64,000 nt of DNA from Culex pipiens pallens (GCF_016801865.2 NC_068937.1:69171930-69235929); one strand, 5' to 3'; shown: positions 22,301 through 37,300, counted from the first letter of the stretch. Notes: generated from the letters alone by a model not told the origin. Translations and numbers: made by a program.

Positions 22301-25300
22301 TCCAAAGGTTGCGGGTTCAGTGCCAGCAGTGGAGGCAATTAGTGGTGCAGCAGCGATTTTTGTCTTTCTTTTGTTTGACGTTTTTTAGGTGTGCATGATG
22401 CAGGACGTGGGTAGGAAGTAATTTCAATTATTTTCAATTACACAGCGTAACAAAATATTTTTTTTATTTTTTGGCAGCACGAAAAAAATGCTCTTCTAGG
22501 GATTGGCTTCCCGAACAAAATGCAACCTGGCGCATATTTTTTATTGTTATCCTAACTCGAGATATTCAATGGAGAAGTTTTGCATATGAATCACCCCCCG
22601 TCGAAAAATATTTTTTATTTTGATTCCTCTGTAACTTCTGATCAATTAGGTCTTTTTGGTCGCTTCCGGTGTCATTCGACGGTAAATTGTTAGAAAAACT
22701 CAAGATTTGGTCCCACTGGCCGGTTCCCGAAACCGGTTCCGGAGGAAATCCGGAATATTGGCCAAAACTGTGCAAAAACTTCAAAATTTTGAAGTTTTTT
22801 GCTCTTAATGCGAAGTGAACACACTATATCATGAAACAATCCATACAAACTAAAAAAATGTTGGTCCCAGCATGTTTGAAGGTGTTGAATTGAAAAGGTG
22901 GCCATTGAGAACCGGTTCCGGTCAATCCGGATCCGGAAACTCCGGAAAAAATTAAGCAATATTTTCACAATTCCAATGTGTCAGACAGATATAAATAAAA
23001 GTGTTGTTGAAGCATTCTTTGCTACTTCATATTCATATTACCACAAAAACATGGCCAAGTGGCCAACGGTAACCTGCTCTGAATAATTTTATGAAGCAGT
23101 TTTTATTAAGACATTTTCAATGTATCTGGAAAAAATCTGAATTGATTCAAAATCAAAATCATGCTAGATGCTTCTGTCATAGCTTGTAGCATGCGTTGAC
23201 CGTTCAAACTGAGATTTTGAAGAATTCCGGCGTCACCAGATGTTTCGGCTTTGCGCAAGCTCAGGGTTGAACGGATGGCCATGAACCCTTAGAGGAAAAT
23301 GTTCCTTGGACTAAAGTTTGTCGCTTAGCTTGTAGGAGCGTTTGAAGATAAAGCACGCGTTTTCCATAGTAATTTCCATGTAAACTTTAACCCCTCAGCG
23401 ACAAGCCAGTTTTCAACCAAATGAGCTCAAATTTAGTATGAGAGTCCCTATGGGTACCCTCTACAAGATGGACCTTATTTCAGCCGGATCCGAGCACTTT
23501 CGAAAAAAAAATGACCCACTCTAGTATATATGTTTTCAATGGTTATCAAAGACACCGTAAAAATTGCTTGAGTATCGATAACAGTTGAAACAATTATTTT
23601 TCGAAATATCTAAGTTCCCTTTGAAAAAGTTCTATGTCAGTGGTCCTCAGCCACCGTAGTATCGCGGGCCATATGTGAAGCTCAAATAAAAATTACTGAA
23701 ACTTTACATTTTGCACAACATTTGATATGATTTTCAAATATAATCAAATGTTTTAAATTTTAAAATTTGACAAGATTTACGTTCGTCTCAATCCCTTTTC
23801 ATAAATTTCCTGCTAATAAGATTTCCTTAGCAACAAATAATTGTTATTCAATTCGATACTTGAATTCTACTAAATTTAAGTTAAGTTTCACCAAATTTAA
23901 GATTTATGGAAAGTCATCTATTTTTCAGTTTTACAAATATGTTTGTACAGAAATCCCTTACTACTCTTTCTTTTTTTTTATAAATAATTTGAATGAATAT
24001 TAAGACATACATTTTTACAACAAAATCTAAACAATAAATTTAATCAAAAATTACATCAGAGAAATTTATTTTTTGCCAAGCAATGCAAATTATGATGTTT
24101 TTCGAAATTCAGTGTTTAATTGTAGAAAAAGATCAAAATATTTTTTTTTATCTTAACGATCTGACTGGAAGAAAACAAACGCTTTTTGGCTTCCTCTCCG
24201 AGGAATGTCATATAAAATCACTTGAAAATTGGCCAAAAATGTCACTGCGATTTCTCGGAAATGGCTGAACGGATTTGGACACTTCCGGTTGCATTCGATC
24301 CCTCTTAGCTTCCGATAAGTCGCTATTGAAAATCTTCCCCGTAGCCCTTTCCTGTCAAATAATATTTACGAAAAACAATTTGCAAACCTAAAACCGAAAA
24401 ACAAAAAACGATGAAAATTTTTCAAATTTGCTTCATTTTTGCATAACTAGGTAGTCTGGAATGTCCTCCATCCCTGGCTGAAACGGGACAAAAATCCATT
24501 GAAATTTGCCAAAGTTACAGCCACTTTAAGAAAACTGTTTGCATTCAGCCGCCTTCAAATCGACTAAAACGAGGCCAAAATTAACCAAAATGTCGGCATG
24601 TTGCACATTTTTGTAAAGCTCTTTCAAAACCCAATCCACTGAGATACATATCTCGACGAATTATTAAGCTTAGTCGTTAATATCTGCGCTAAACTGCTAT
24701 TTTTGACGATACCAAGGCATTATCACATGCTGGTTCGCCCATCGGGCTAAAAAACCCAGAACTATTATACTTCATTCGAAAGCATTTTTCATTGTGCTTT
24801 GAATGTAATCTTAGGAAATAAAATTCCCTTTGTAAATCGCGTCCAGCATGCAAAGATTCCACCCTACCTCAAATCAGGTCCAGAATAGCCTCAAAAACGT
24901 CTTAGCCAAGCCAAGACAAGTCAAGTCATTTCGGGAAATGACAATATGTAATGTGTTCTTAGATACCTATCCTTGAGCCATCGATCGACTCCGTTAGCGA
25001 TACACTATTCACCCTTTCTTAAATTTTCGCTTTAGCTACGGAATGTGAGAGCGGAATGCGAGAGAGGCGAGAGAGGGAGAGAGTTTACGGAAATTATGAC
25101 TCGTTCGAGCACTGCATTAGTTTTTACGCCGTGACAGCATTAGACAGCTCGCGTGCATTGTTTACATGGATTTTCGTCGACAGACCGTAGGCCTATTTTA
25201 CTTTTACTGGTATAGAATAGCATTCGATTTAGTAAGTCTATAGACTATATACTTTGTAATGTAATATGCTTTCTGTCAAAAAGGATCACAAAGTTATTTC

Positions 25301-28300
25301 TTTAAATTGTTTTAAAAATCCATTTTAAATCCTTTGCGGTCGTATAAAGTGTCATGGTACCCAGAAAATTAAGCTTGATCATTTTTTTTTTTTTTTTTTT
25401 TTTTTCATAAAATTATTTTTATTAGGTCCTTTTCGGTACTGGGACCTGGTTAGGACCGAGTCGGCTTTTGTAATTACATTTGACTTAATAATTACAGAGG
25501 ATCTTGTGTGTAAATGTTAGTGGGAGGGGAGCCGATTACCCGCGGCCTACTCGGGGTTAGTAGGGAAGGGATTGATGTTAAAGACAAGGCGTAGGAAGGG
25601 AAGGGGGATTGTGTAGGGGTCTTGGTTGGCTCTTCTGGCCTTTGCGTTTTGTCCTCAGCCGCAACTCGGTGTCCAGCTGCTGGGGCGTTCTTGCTTTGCT
25701 TCCGGTGCAAACCAGAAACGACGGCTTTGTGTGAAGGCGAGTTATACTAACTGAAGGAAAACTAACTGAAGGAAAACTAACTGAAGAAAAACTAAATGGA
25801 TATTTTGGAATCTAAGAGGAACTGATAGATCGGATAGAGAACATCAAGGTCTAGTTGAGATAACGCGTCTCGCATCGGGATTTCTGGTGGTCTTCCTCGG
25901 GCCCTGAGGGTATCTTTTAACTTAATTCTGTGAACATGGTGATCTGGACACGCCCATACGAGATGGTCGATGTCCTGATAACCCTGCCCACAGTCGCAAA
26001 GGTTCGTATCACTCATGTTGATACGATAAAGATGAGCCTTGGACGAGTAATGGTTCGACATAAGGCGGGACATCGTTCTGATGAATCCACGCGTCAAGTC
26101 CATCCCCTTGAACCAGGCTTTTCTTTGCACCTTAGGTCGTATGGAATACATCCAACGTCCCTTGGTGTCGTCGTCCCATTGTTTTTGCCAATCCAGAAGC
26201 GCACGCTGCCTCGGAAAACCGTAACATTCTTGTAGGCTAATTGGCCTTTCAAAAATGTCTCCACTCTCAGCACCCTTCTTGGCGAGCAAGTCCGCTTTTT
26301 CATTACCCGGAATCGAGCAATGAGCGCGGACCCACACCACCGTGATGCTGAAGGACTGAGCCGCCAGGTTGTTTAAAGTCTTGCGTATTTCCGTGAGGAA
26401 AAACGTAGACTCCCTGGTCGGCTTCAGAGACCGGATAGCCTCAACAGAGCTAAAGCTATCGGTGAAGATGAAGTAGTGGTCAGGTGGCATGGTCTCGATG
26501 ATTCGCAGTGCGCAGTAAACCGCGGCTAACTCTGCGACATAAACCGAACTCGGGTCCTTCAACTTAAAGAACAGCTGATAAGATTCATGATAAACACCGA
26601 AGCCCGTACAGCCGTCAAGCTTGGAGCCATCGGTGAAGAATCTGTTGTTTGGAGGAACATGGTTGTACTTTGATGCGAAGATCGACGGTACAACCCCCCG
26701 CAGAAGATGGTTTGGGATACCGCGAGTATCGGCTTTCATGGAAGTGTCGAAGCCAATCAGGGTGCTGCTGGTTAACGGAGGCGTGCGCTGTGCCGTTGTG
26801 TTCGGGCTCCACTCCCACGATGACATAAAGTCATAATATAGAAGCATGCGCCGAGACTCAACGTGAAGGTTCAGCAACGTTTCAAAGTTGTCAATTACCA
26901 GTTTATTCCTGTAATCACACCGGATCAGGAACCGGTAAGACAGTTCGTAGTAACGAGTTCGCAGAGGCAACACTCCCGCCAAGACCTCGAGGGTCATGTT
27001 GTGAGTTGAATGCATGCATCCCAAGACAATGCGAAGACTTCGGTACTGTATCCGCTGGAGAACCAACAAGCGTGATTTTGCAGCTATTTGGAAGCAGAAA
27101 CTGCCATATTCCAGCACCGAGAGTATCGTTGTCTTGTACAGTCGAAGCAGGTCAGAAGGATGAGCACCCCACCGGTTGCCAGAGACGCTGCGCAGAAAAT
27201 TAGTTCTTTGCAGGCACTTTTGCTTCAGGTAGTTAATGTGCTTCCCCCATGTTCCCTTCTGATCAAAGATGGTACCCATGTACATGAAGTGGTCCGACTG
27301 CTCGATAGTCTTTCCCGAGAGAGAAAGATTGAGCTGCGGCGGTTCATGCTTCCCCGTAAAAACGACCAGTTCCGTCTTCTCCGGAGAGAATTCAATACCC
27401 TTTCCAACTGCCCAATGGGCCAAGTTGTTCAGGGTTTCTTGCAAGGGTTCTAGCAGATCGACTTCTTTCTTGGCAGCGATTGAGACCACTGCGTCATCTG
27501 CGTACTGTATAAGGGTGCAGTCTCCGGTCAAGCAATCATCGATATCGCTGACGTAGAAGTTATACATGGATGGGCTAAGGCGTGAGCCTTGTGCCAAACC
27601 CATGTAACTTATCCGGGTGATTGCCAGATCACCTTGCACAAAGTGCATGTGTTTTTCTGACAACAGGTTGATGAGGAAGTTGCACATCGTCGGATTGAGA
27701 CCGCTCCGCCGCAGCTTTACTCCCAACACCTCGATGGAGACTGAATCGAATGCACCCTTGATGTCTAGAAAGACAGAAGCCATTTGCTGTTTTTTACCAC
27801 GGGCTATGTCGATTCCTGTGGCCAGCAAGGCTAGACAGTCGCTTGTTCCCTTGCCTCTCCGGAAGCCATACTGCGTGTCTGACAGCAAGTGCTCTCGTTC
27901 CATCCATGGTTCGAGGCGGTCGAGGATCATCTTCTCCAGCAACTTGCGTAGACACGACAGCAAGCTGATTGGACGATACGAGTTGTGATCGGACGCCGGC
28001 TTACCGGGCTTTTGAATGGCAACCACCCGGACCTGTCGCCATTCGTGTGGAATTACGTTCTGCTCCACGAGCGTGTTGAACAGATTCAACAGACGCTGCT
28101 TGGCGACGTCCGGAAGATTCTTCAGCAAGCTGAACTTGATCTTGTCCGGACCAGGAGCAGTGTTGTTGCCCGTCAATAGTGCTATGGAGAGCTCTACCAT
28201 CGAGAAGGGAGGATTAGAATCGCTCCCATCAACAACGTCGAATGATGGTTGTGTCGGCACCGAGTCCGGGCACACCTTCTTGGCGAAATCCAATATCCAC

Positions 28301-31300
28301 TTGTCCGATTTTTCCACACTCTCGTTCGGAACGGAACCTCTACGCATGGCCCTCGCAACGCGCCACAGAGTGCTCATGGACGTATCTGCTGGTAGTCCTT
28401 CAACGAACTCCCGCCAGTACATTCGCTTCTTCCGCTTCAGAGTATTACTGTACCTGCGATCAAGAGCTCTGTACTTTTGGAAGTTCGCTCGGATTCCACA
28501 CTTGCAGAAGTCCACATAAGCTACAGACCTGGCCGCCGAGAGATCGGTACACTCCTTGTCCCACCAGGGAAGTGGAGGGCGCGTTCGGATGTACGGTCCC
28601 GGGACGGGTTTCGTCTGAGCTTGTATCGCACTGTCATAGATCAAATTAGCCAAAAACGCATATTCTTCAAGCGGTGCCAACCCTGCTCGCAACTCAACTC
28701 CAATGGAGACTGCCTCCGCGTACTGTTTCCAGTCGATATTTCGCGTCAGATCGTAAGGCATCTCCACCGTTGTCGATTGCTGTGGGCCATGGCTAACCAG
28801 AATAGCGATCGGCAAATGATCACTGCCACGAGGATCTTGAAGCACGTTCCAGTCACAAAGAACTGCCAGACTGTTGGAACAGAGCGACAAGTCGATGGCA
28901 CTCGCCTTCGTACCGGACGAAGTTGGCGTCGGTGGTGTTGCAATGCGCGTAACTTGCTTGTCCCTGTTTAGGAGGGTCATCTGGAAGTCGTCGCACAGTT
29001 CATGAATCAGATATGCTTGAGGGTCTGTCTAAGCTTGATCATTGTGAACAATAATATTAGCAATTTAGTTGAATTTTAGAATTCAATCAACGAATCGTCT
29101 ATATATATACAGCAATTCCATTTGAAAAGAGCCTAAACCGAAAAAAAAGTTCTACGATCGGGCTCAAAATTTTTCTGAGGGTTCCTAGGCCAAAATAATT
29201 AAACCCGTATTTTTTTGTTTGGCCATTAGGGTGACCTACAACATCATTGGCGTGTAGGCCAGATCCTTGCGCATCTTTTGGTGTATAAAAAAAAATCAAA
29301 TTATTCGCTCTACAGCATTGCCTTGGCGTTCTCGATTGCGAGATTCCTACTCGAAACTAGGTGTCCGAAGGCTTGATTGTTGAGGCAATTGCAAACCTCT
29401 TTTTACACCTAAGCTTCCATCCACCCCGGGATTCGAACTGACGACCTTTGGATTGTTAGTCCAACTGCCTACCAGCGAATCCACCGAGACAGGACCCAGG
29501 GAGACGACTCCTACACCTGGAATGAGCTAACGACCTAACCTTTTTTTTAGGTTAGTCCGGGGCCAACATTTACTTCCCGTCCGACGGAAGGCGTGATCAG
29601 ACAAATCTCGTCTCGAAAAATGCACCGAACCCAGGCCGACTGGGTGAGAGGCAATCACGCTTACCCCTATACCACGGTCCCGGTTAACATTGAAATTTGG
29701 AGCACCCTGAAGCTCGGTACAGACCTTCAAATTTTGGCATTTTTTTCGAAAAATCGCCCCCAGCAAAATCAAATGGCGTCTAGGGCGTCGCGAGGCGCGA
29801 CGCGTATCTTTTTTGCCGGGGACGATTTTTCGAAAAATTGCCAAACTTTGAAGGTCTGTACCGAGCTCCAGGGTGCTCCAAATTTCAATGTTATATACAC
29901 CAACAGATGCGCAAGGATCTGGCCTGCACGCCAATGATGTTGGAAATAAACGCTTCAGTGGCCAAAATGCCTCAAAAAGCGACATTTTTGAAAAATCTTT
30001 TTTTGCGGGTTAAATCCCATTTAAAATTGAAGGGCGGAGCGCCAACTCCTGTTACGTCCAATCAAGCTCATATTTTGGATTTGAGCTTAGTATGCCCACC
30101 GGAACATACCCTTGAATGCCCGCCAAAAAGTCATTTTTGTTACACTCTATTATATATACAGCAATTCCCCACGAAAACAGCATGATTCGAAAAAAAAGTT
30201 CTCCGATCGAGCTCAATTTTTTTCTGGGGGATCCTTGGCCGAAATAATTGGACATGTATTTTTTTGTTTGGCCATTAGGGTGACCTACGCCGTGTTAGGG
30301 TGGTTCGAAAAATGGCAATTTTCGTCGATTTTCGCAAAAAACCACTTTTTTCAAAAAGTCATATCTCCGCGCCATTTCGTCCGATTTTAGCTGTCCTAGA
30401 CGCAAAAGAAAGGTTATTGGTTTGGCTGTTTGGGAAAAATAGTAAGAAGTTTCAAAAATCTAGCTTAACATTTGAAAAGGTCGTATGAAAACTTAAAATG
30501 CTGTTTTGAAGGTCTCGGGACCAAAGAGCCTATGTCTGAAAATATTTTTATCGGATTCCTCGGAAAATTTCACATAACATATCAAAAAATGGTGAAGTTA
30601 TGTGTTTTCGATACTCTGAGATACGATTTTTTGAAAATAAAAACTGGATTTTTCGACGCGCCACGCGCAAAAATGGGAAAATGACGAAAACGGGAAAAAA
30701 TCGACTTTTTTCACTAAAACTGCGAAATTAAAATTTCAGCGATGACCTATAGATGTTATGGTACCAAAAGTTGCGTCTTTTAATAACGAAAATTTTGGTA
30801 TCCAAAACAAAAAGCACCTCGATCCGACGCTCCGTATTGAACTGATTCGCGTTCGAACAAAACCGGCGAAATTTTTTATATATATACAGCAATTCCCCAC
30901 GAAAACAGCATGATTCGAAAAAAAAGTTTTCCGATCGAGCTCAATTTTTTTCTGGGGGATCCTTGGCCGAAATAATTGGACATGTATTTTTTTGTTTGGC
31001 CATTAGGGTGACTTACGCCGTGTTAGAGTGGTTCGAAAAATGGCAATTTTCGTCGATTTTCGCAAAAAACCACTTTTTTCAAAAAGTCATATCTCCGCGC
31101 CATTCGTCCGATTTTAGCTGTCCTAGACGCAAAAGAAAGGTTATTGGTTTGGCTGTTTGGGAAAAATAGTAAGAAGTTTCAAAAATCTAGCTTAACATTT
31201 GAAAAGGTCGTATGAAAACTTAAAATGCTGTTTTGAAGGTCTCGGGACCAAAGAGCCTATGTCTGAAAATATTTTTATCGGATTCCTCGGAAAATTTCAC

Positions 31301-34300
31301 ATAACATATCAAAAAATGGTGAAGTTATGTGTTTTCGATACTCTGAGATACGATTTTTTGAAAATAAAAACTGGATTTTTCGACGCGCCACGCGCAAAAA
31401 TGGGAAAATGACGAAAACGGGAAAAAATCGACTTTTTTCACTAAAACTGCGAAATTAAAATTTCAGCGATGACCTATACATTAGGGTGGTCCAAATCTGG
31501 ACTTTTTTGGGGCTACCCTCTGAAATCAAAGATTGACCCATCACTAGGCTAAATTCCAAATTTGAGCTCATTCTGACCACGGGAACCCCTCCCTCCAATC
31601 GCTTAAAGTTTGTATGGGAAAAATCGTCAAAATGTATGGAGAAAAGCAACTGTTTTACTTTTTTACCTGTGGAAGGCGCCATAGTTATCCGATGCTTACC
31701 ATTTCTCAAATGTAGAACCTTCATTATATTTAGAACAACTTTCCCGAAGACACCATATTTTTAGGATTTTTTCCCGCGAAGTTATTAGCGCCCAAAACTG
31801 ACCATTTTTGCGCGGCCAGCTGTAAGGGGCTACCTAACAACGATGTTTAATTCCAATTCGTACACGCACGTGCTCTCTCTCTGGTTCAAACTCTCTCACG
31901 AGCTTGCTCGCCTGCCTGCCTGCCTGCCTGTTTACCTACAAGCGCGTGCTGTTTCTCTGCTTGGACTTTTGTCGTCGTCGTCGTTTTCGTTTGCCATGGT
32001 TATTAAAATTTTCAAGATATATTTCGATATTTATTTCGAGATATAAAATTAAATGTAATATGTGTTTAACAATAGATATCATATTATCAGAGCGTGTGTG
32101 AGAGAATACAAATTTCGATAAATTAGTTCCTCCATGAATTGTCATCTGTTATGTTATGTAATTGAAATTTATTTCTAGTTTTGGTATCATACCAAACTCA
32201 AGACTGGGATTTTAACTCTTCTAGAAAAAATATAAGACTTTTTTTTAACTTGGTCAAGTATAGATTTCAGGAAGAACAATACACTTAGACAATTCATCGA
32301 TTTTGGGAACTGTTTTTTCCACTTTTGTATACTATCAAACAAGCTTAAAAAGAAAACATTTGAAGTTTTTTCGTAGCCCTATGATCACGATTATTTTTCA
32401 TTCTATACAAAATATTTTAATCTGTCGAAAATATAAAAAAAAACTTCATTACAACAAATTGCGGTATATTTTGCCTATGACGATTATTAGAAGTTTACGA
32501 TTCCGAAACATCCAAAAAGTGCAACGATGTCTAAAAGAAAAGCCTCAAAAATAGAGATTGTTGAGCTAGCTAGTTTGAAATCTGTAATCAAATCGCCTTC
32601 GAATGGACAAGCAGTTGGTCGGATGATATTTAGACAAAATTTGTATTACCTGAAGATTGAATCATTCTCTCTAATGAGCATATACGAACAACTGCTTGTA
32701 ATGCTTGGAAAAACGAACAAATCCTGTTCATTTGCTTCATTTTTTTAAACGAGGCTAAGCCAAGGCCTAAGTCTTTTATTCAAATTATTTTTTTTAGTGC
32801 ACTTTTTTCAATTTTGACATAATCTAAGAATTTATATGCTAAATATATCTCAAAACAAACCTGCTATTTTAGTTGAAAATAATAATAAACATGCCAGGAA
32901 CGCAGCGCAGCAGATATCAAACGAAAACGACGACGACGACAAAAGTCCAAGCAGAGAAACAGCGCGCGCTTGTTGGTAAACAGGCAGGCAGGCAGGCAGG
33001 CGAGCAAGCTCGTGAGAGAGTTTGAACCTGAGAGAGAGCACGTGCGTGTTCGAATTGGAATTAAACATCGTTGTTAGGTAGCCCCTTACAGCTGGCCGCG
33101 CAAAAATGGTCAGTTTTGGGCGCTAATAACTTCGCGGGAAAAAATCCTAAAAATATGGTGTCTTCGGGAAAGTTGTTCTAAATATAATAAAGGTTCTACA
33201 TTTGAGAAATGGTAAGCATCGGATAACTATGGCGCCTTCCACAGGTAAAAAAGTAAAACAGTTGCTTTTCTCCATACATTTTGACGATTTTTCCCATACA
33301 AACTTTAAGCGATTGGAGGGGTTCCCGTGGTCAGAATGAGCTCAAATTTGGAATTTAGCCTAGTGATGGGTCAATCTTTGATTTCAGAGGGTAGCCCCAA
33401 AAAAGTCCAGATTTGGACCACCCTACTATACATGTTAGGGTACTAAAATTTTCGTAATTAAAAGACGCAACTTTTGGTACCATAACATCTATAAGTCATC
33501 GCTAAAATTTTAAAGTTATCGCAGTTTTAGTGAAAAAAGTCGATTTTTCCCCGTTTTCGTCATTTTCCAATTTTTGCGCGTGTTTCGTCGAAAAACACAG
33601 TTTTTATTTTCAAAAAATCGTATCTCAGAGTATCGAAAACATAACTTCACAATTTTTTGATATGTTATGTGAAATTTTCCGAGGAATCCGATAAAAATAT
33701 TTTCAGACATAGGCTCTTTGGTCCCGAGACCTTCAAAACAGCATTTTAAGTTTTCATATGACCTTTTCAAATGTTAAGCTAGATTTTCGAAACTTCTTAC
33801 TATTTTCCCAAATAGCCAAACTAATCACCTTTCTTTTGCGTATAGGACAGCTAAAATCGGATGAAATGGCGCGGAGATATGGTTTTTTGAAAAAAGTGGT
33901 TTTTGCGAAAATCGACGAAAATGGCCATTTTTCAGACCACCCTCACATGGCGTAGGTCACCCTAATGGTCAAACAAAAAATACGGGTCTAATTATTTCGG
34001 CCAGGGAACCCCCAGAAAAATTTTGAGCCCGATCCGAGCACTTTTGTTTTTTTCCATGCTGTTTTCGTGGGGAATTGCTGATATAACGTATGTCAGACCA
34101 CTTTTGGAATACTGTAGTATCGTCTGGAATCCATACTATGCCATATTTAAAAAAATCGCCATTAAATCAAATGATGCGCTTTTATAATGAAAATTCACAG
34201 TACATACATTTCGACATGTCTAAACCGGAACTACGAAAAAATCTGTACAATAGAAATAATATCTAGTATGTAAGAAAATTGTAAGTAGTCTACATAAGCT

Positions 34301-37300
34301 TGACGAATAAACAATAAACTTAAAAAAATAGTAATCTCCTGCATGACTCTACCCTACTAATCTACTTTTAACAATATTTATTTATTTATTTATTTATTTG
34401 TTTGTTAAATTGATGTATATATATTGCTTTCAAAAGCTAAACCCTACTAACCTGTAACACAAATGACCATAGAAAATACTGGTACAAATAACATTTACAC
34501 ATTAAAAAGAAGAAAACCTGAGGAAATTGTAACAGTCGGTTACAGACCAGCCCGCGGGACATTTGTTGGTTCGCCTTTGCAAGTCTCTATATAATTTTAT
34601 CAACTGTCCATACAAAAATTATAAGTAGAGTAAGACTCGGCAAGAGTGCACAACAAGCTATTTAAACTCTATTATAAATGAAATAAACTTTGAAAAGCAC
34701 CCATGCCAAAAACGTTGGATATTTGAACAAATATCCCAAATTATGATCAATTAAAAATATGAATTAAGGGGTTACATACATGTAGAAAATCAAAAATTTC
34801 ATAATTCAGAAAATTTAATAAATCCACTTAAAAGATGATTTTCAATCACTCCTGAAAGTTTCATGAAGATATTTCATGATTAAACTGAGTAAGAGACGGT
34901 TTACGTTCAAAATTTTGCCATGCGCAAAGCGAACTGTCGAACTTTGTGAGCGTTTTTCTCTGAACACCGAGTTGATTTACGGGTGCCACGATATCTCGAG
35001 ATGGGATGGATCAAATTGGCTAAAATTTGAGATGAAGACTTGCAAGACATATCCCGTGTGCATGACGAAGCCCGATTTTGAAATCTTGCTTTTTAAAAAA
35101 GTACAAAAATCAAAAACTGGCGATTTTTTATATGGAAAACATAAACATATTTTTACAAACTTTTTGAAAATCGGGCTTCGTCATGCACACTGGACCGGTT
35201 TAACGAGGTTTCACTAAAATTTTGAGCCGATTTGGTCAAAGCAGTGTGCAGATATCGTGGCACCCGTTTTTTGAAACTGCTAACTTAAAATGGCTTAATC
35301 TCGGCAATGATACAACCAAATATCTTTAAATTTATTTTGATAATAGTTGAAAATATAAATTTTAATGCCCTTAAAACAGATTTAAAAAAAGTTTATGTGT
35401 GTGCCGAAACAAACCTCTTACATTTTTGTCGATTAACATGTATGTAACCCCTTAACGAAACATTAAATTACTCGTCACAAAAACCATTTTGATATTTCGT
35501 ATTGTTGCCGTGCTTCTAGAATATATGAAAATCCTTGTGTTGGGATTAGTTTTTTTGTTTTAGATTATAGTAAGTTTTAGATAATCAAAAACACAACTTT
35601 TGATTTTATGAAAGAGATAGACAAAAAATGATACAAAATGCGAATTAAAAATATATATTAGGACGTTCTCATAGCAATTCCAAAAGCATTTTTTTGATTT
35701 TATTTTCAAAATAATTATATGTACTTATCAGTAAAATTACCTATTCTGAAGTTTTTGGAAATGAACTAAAAGGCATTTTTTAAAGTTAAAGGCTATAAAG
35801 GGCCAACGGATGTTTTTTTTAAAGTAGTGCCAAGTATGTACATTTTTGTTGATTTGAAAAGATATGAAATTCTCTTATTTAAGATTTTTTAAATTTTAAA
35901 ATTCAAAATAACAAAGGTAGGGCATTGGGTATCAATAGACGTTTTTTCTCAATGTTTTTTGTTAGCAATGTTATATCTCAGCTCGGTCTCGTGGCGCAGG
36001 GGTAGCGGCTTCGGCTGCCGATCCCGATGATGCTATGAGACGCGGGTTCGATTCCCGCCTTATCCACTGAGCTTCTATCGGATGGTGAAGTAAAACGTCG
36101 GTCCCGGTTTCTCCTGTCTCGTCAGAGGCGCTGGAGCAGAAATCCCACGTTAGAGGAAGGCCATGCCCCGGGGGGCGTAGGGCCAATAGTTTCGTTTATA
36201 TCTCAGCTATGATTTTTCTGATCTTTTTCAAATTCTACAAGTGTTTCCATAAATGGGCACTCTCTAGGAAAATGAAAAATTTACTTATTTTTCTGAAATT
36301 AAATAAATAAAATCTAGATTAAATTTTCAAAACAACCTATCCCTCATGAGTTTCCTATGCAGATAGGACCTTTTGAAAATTTAATCGAGAAATGATCTAA
36401 GTTGTTTGACATGTGTTGGGTGTTCCAGTGTTACAATAAAGCTTTGTATTGTAAAATTTGTTTAACAAATAAAAAAGTTCAATGATTTCCTATTAAGCTT
36501 TTAAAAAACACAAACAGGTTAAATTTTTCAATTATCATTGAATATTATTTTTATTTCAACCAATAATTTTCAATAAAATATTTTATTTGCTTTAAATATT
36601 CAATATATATTTATTTGTTCATTTGAAAATCTGTGAATTATGAAATGAAAATCCATTCATTACCTAAGGAGAGCAATAAAACTAAGTTGACTCTATTCTT
36701 TTTGTGAGTGTTTTCAAGTCAAGGCAATATTGATATATTGACAAATATTGAAAGGTAGATTCTTCAGTCTTAAGAACATAAAACATGTTTTCTGATAACT
36801 CTGAAATATTTTTTAAAAAATCAGTGATTTTTTCAACATTCTGTTCTAGAATTTAAATCCATTATAAAAGTTTCTTTAAAAAAATACAGCTTGATAAAAA
36901 AAACTTAAACAAGTTTTTTAAATCATTTCATAAAATAAAAAAAAAAATCAAAAAAGATTCAGAACTCGTAAATGTCTTTAAATGTTAATCGATATGTTTG
37001 TTTTGTTTTAAATTGTGCAAATATGTTTGATGTATGATTAGAATTAGAATACAAAACATGGCAGTTAACACTGAAAAAAATACTTGACATTTCCTCGAAT
37101 TTTCCTTGAAAATCAGAAATGAGTTTCAGTCATATTTTAATTTTGAAAAATATGCTTTTTAAAAAGCGAAAACATTTTTCTAAACTTCCCTCACCAATAC
37201 TTTTAACTTTTCTGGTCCTCGAAAAGATTCTATAATGTTTCAGCAAAATTAAATAAAATAGGAATGAAACTAATGAACGCTTTTCAAGGAAAATTCGAGG

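Larger units (their letters stand above)
25384..29030 (-). mobile_element. 5'-truncated LINE with intact coding remainder and target duplication
   Basis: The element lies between two copies of AAGCTTGATCATT (25371-25383 and 29031-29043; a preceding T may make 14 bp). Its 3' end is a run of about 22-24 A (poly-T on the plus strand at 25382-25405). The 5' end is cut inside the endonuclease domain. It sits in shakB intron 5 on the same strand as the gene. The perfect duplication, long A tail and uninterrupted ORF suggest a recent insertion by target-primed reverse transcription. Confidence 0.93.

Noticed and set aside
25930..28971. Many plus-strand frames of 65-167 residues
   Set aside because: All lie antisense to the intact LINE polyprotein, whose catalytic motifs settle the coding strand.
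30472..33770. Repeated 70-84 residue frame starting MKRSYENLKCC
   Set aside because: The same foldback arm is read three times (two direct, one inverted). Copy identity of non-coding repeats explains the conservation.
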